6,918 nucleotides of DNA from JBPCRW01 sp050996405 (GTDB lineage Bacteria; Acidobacteriota; Blastocatellia; Pyrinomonadales; Pyrinomonadaceae): NCBI GenBank assembly GCA_050996405.1, contig JBPCRW010000040.1, positions 1 through 6,918 of the forward strand. The letters are read 5' to 3'. The notes beneath the pieces are model-generated. The model was given only the letters and a program-made list of their open reading frames with translations. It was not told where the DNA came from and did no database searches. The stretch's first letter is position 1. Each line of letters begins with the position of its first letter. Positions 6,280-6,918 of the stretch are shown piece after piece. The position numbers and the translations under genes were made by a program.

Positions 6280-6336
6280 AAAGAAATAAATTCATCGGTA
6301 ATTTAAACACAGTTTCGCAATTGAATTTATTTCTTT
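6280..6336. promoter_or_regulatory. Perfect 15-bp inverted repeat in the divergent promoter region
   Basis: AAAGAAATAAATTCA (6280-6294) and TGAATTTATTTCTTT (6322-6336) are exact reverse complements separated by 27 bases (6295-6321). The arm centres are 42 bp apart, close to four helical turns. The element lies between the divergent starts of the glycosyltransferase and the Crp-like gene, so it is a candidate operator, perhaps for a looping regulator or for the neighbouring Crp-like protein itself. It could alternatively form a hairpin in the glycosyltransferase leader RNA. It does not resemble the TGTGA-N6-TCACA Crp site. Confidence 0.5.
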
Positions 6337-6346
6337 GAAATTAACC

Positions 6347-6376
6347 TTAACACTTTAGAATAAAGTTATCTGTAAT
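6347..6376 (+). promoter_or_regulatory. Candidate promoter of the Crp/Fnr-family gene
   Basis: TTAACA at 6347-6352 (five of six match to the -35 consensus) is followed after 18 bases by TGTAAT at 6371-6376 (five of six to the -10 consensus). This would start transcription about 50 bases before the ATG at 6435. An overlapping TAATAT at 6373-6378 is an alternative -10. The region is very AT-rich, so chance matches are likely. Confidence 0.35.
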
Positions 6377-6420
6377 ATAGCAGACACAGACAAAATTTTA
6401 TGGTCTAATAACTGGACAAA

Positions 6421-6425
6421 AGGAG
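6421..6425 (+). promoter_or_regulatory. Ribosome binding site fixing the start of the Crp/Fnr-family gene
   Basis: AGGAG, within AAAAGGAGA, ends nine bases before the ATG at 6435. It is the clearest Shine-Dalgarno site in the window and supports the choice of that ATG for the gene that runs off the right edge. Confidence 0.8.
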
Positions 6426-6434
6426 ATTAGTTAA

Positions 6435-6918
6435 ATGTTTACGTTATCTGAAACCCGAATAAAAAATTCAGTCCTGCGACTCTTAGCGATGGAAGGCTAT
6501 CAGAGGCTTTTGCCGCACTTTGAAATTGTAGAAATGTTGCGTGAACAAGTTATTTACCAGCCGGATGAAAAAATCGAATATGTGTATTTTCCCGAAACCA
6601 GCGTCATCTCGGTGGTGACTTATCTCGAAAGCGGCAACTGTGTCGAAACCGGAATTATCGGCAGCGACGGGATGTCGGGAGCGGAAACGATTTTGGCGGA
6701 AGACAGTTCGCCGCGCGGGGCGATGGTGCAGTTGGAAGGCATCGGAAGACGAATGCGGGTCGAGAAATTTAAGGAGTTTTTCGATTCCGATAAAATTCTG
6801 GCGAGAGCCGTGATGCGTTATGTCTATTCGTTTATCGGACAGATTTCACAGAATTCCGCCTGTCTCTGCTATCACAGCGTTGAAAAACGTTTGGCGCGCT
6901 GGCTTTTGATGTTGCAAG
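6435..6918 (+). CDS. Crp/Fnr-family transcriptional regulator, C-terminus cut by the window edge
   Basis: The frame from the ATG at 6435 stays open to the edge, giving 161 residues that begin MFTLSETRIKNSVLRLLAME. Residues about 25-115 form a cyclic-nucleotide-binding-type beta barrel, with the pattern YQPDEKIEYVYFPETSVISV (41-60), then ETGIIGSDGMSGAE (71-84). The long dimerisation helix follows (about 118-160), with HSVEKRLARWLLML (147-160) at the point where the DNA-binding domain should begin. That winged helix lies beyond the window. The FGELAL..R-type cAMP pocket of true Crp is absent, as is the cysteine cluster of Fnr near the N-terminus, so the ligand is unknown; this is typical of many Crp-like paralogues. 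It is divergent from the glycosyltransferase and could regulate it. Confidence 0.85.
   Translation, partial: MFTLSETRIKNSVLRLLAMEGYQRLLPHFEIVEMLREQVIYQPDEKIEYVYFPETSVISVVTYLESGNCVETGIIGSDGMSGAETILAEDSSPRGAMVQLEGIGRRMRVEKFKEFFDSDKILARAVMRYVYSFIGQISQNSACLCYHSVEKRLARWLLMLQ

Overview
The window is a compact bacterial chromosomal stretch of moderate GC, much lower in its intergenic spacers. Seven complete genes lie on the minus strand. One partial gene runs off the right edge on the plus strand, and a possible partial gene runs off the left edge on the minus strand. The gene set (ArgR/ArgG, family I pyrophosphatase, UDP-galactopyranose mutase, a DUF389 membrane protein, a Crp/Fnr-type regulator) is bacterial. 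The style of the Crp-like protein and of the pyrophosphatase would fit Acidobacteriota or a relative, but that is a weak inference because no rRNA or phylogenetic marker is present.

From right to left along the minus strand: a GT-B glycosyltransferase with a TTG start (5066-6241); a strong hairpin repeat (4992-5052); glf for UDP-galactopyranose mutase (3762-4958); a 78-residue protein with a helix-turn-helix-like C-terminal half (3497-3733); inorganic pyrophosphatase (2904-3485); a six-helix DUF389 membrane protein (1899-2816); then argR and argG (1368-1784 and 169-1368), which overlap by one base. glf, the small gene and ppa are separated by only 28 and 11 bases and are probably one transcript. 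argR-argG is a separate unit. Its 114-base upstream region carries repeated TGCATAA/TTATGCA half-sites that look like an ArgR operator array. On the plus strand a Crp/Fnr-family gene starts at 6435, divergent from the glycosyltransferase. The 193-base spacer between them holds a perfect 15-bp inverted repeat.

Functionally, argR-argG is an arginine-biosynthesis unit: ArgR senses arginine and ArgG makes argininosuccinate. The glycosyltransferase and glf are plausibly a surface-polysaccharide pair, with Glf supplying UDP-galactofuranose. Pyrophosphatase removes the PPi produced by ArgG and by nucleotide-sugar synthesis, a general housekeeping role.

I see no CRISPR array, transposase, phage gene, tRNA or rRNA, and no evidence of a clearly new multi-gene system. 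The most notable unexplained signals are non-coding: the hairpin at 4992-5052, the 15-bp inverted repeat in the divergent promoter region, the argR operator-like array, an imperfect palindrome just after argG, and an exact 19-nt sequence shared between argR and the odd tail of glf. No intergenic stretch exceeds 300 bases.
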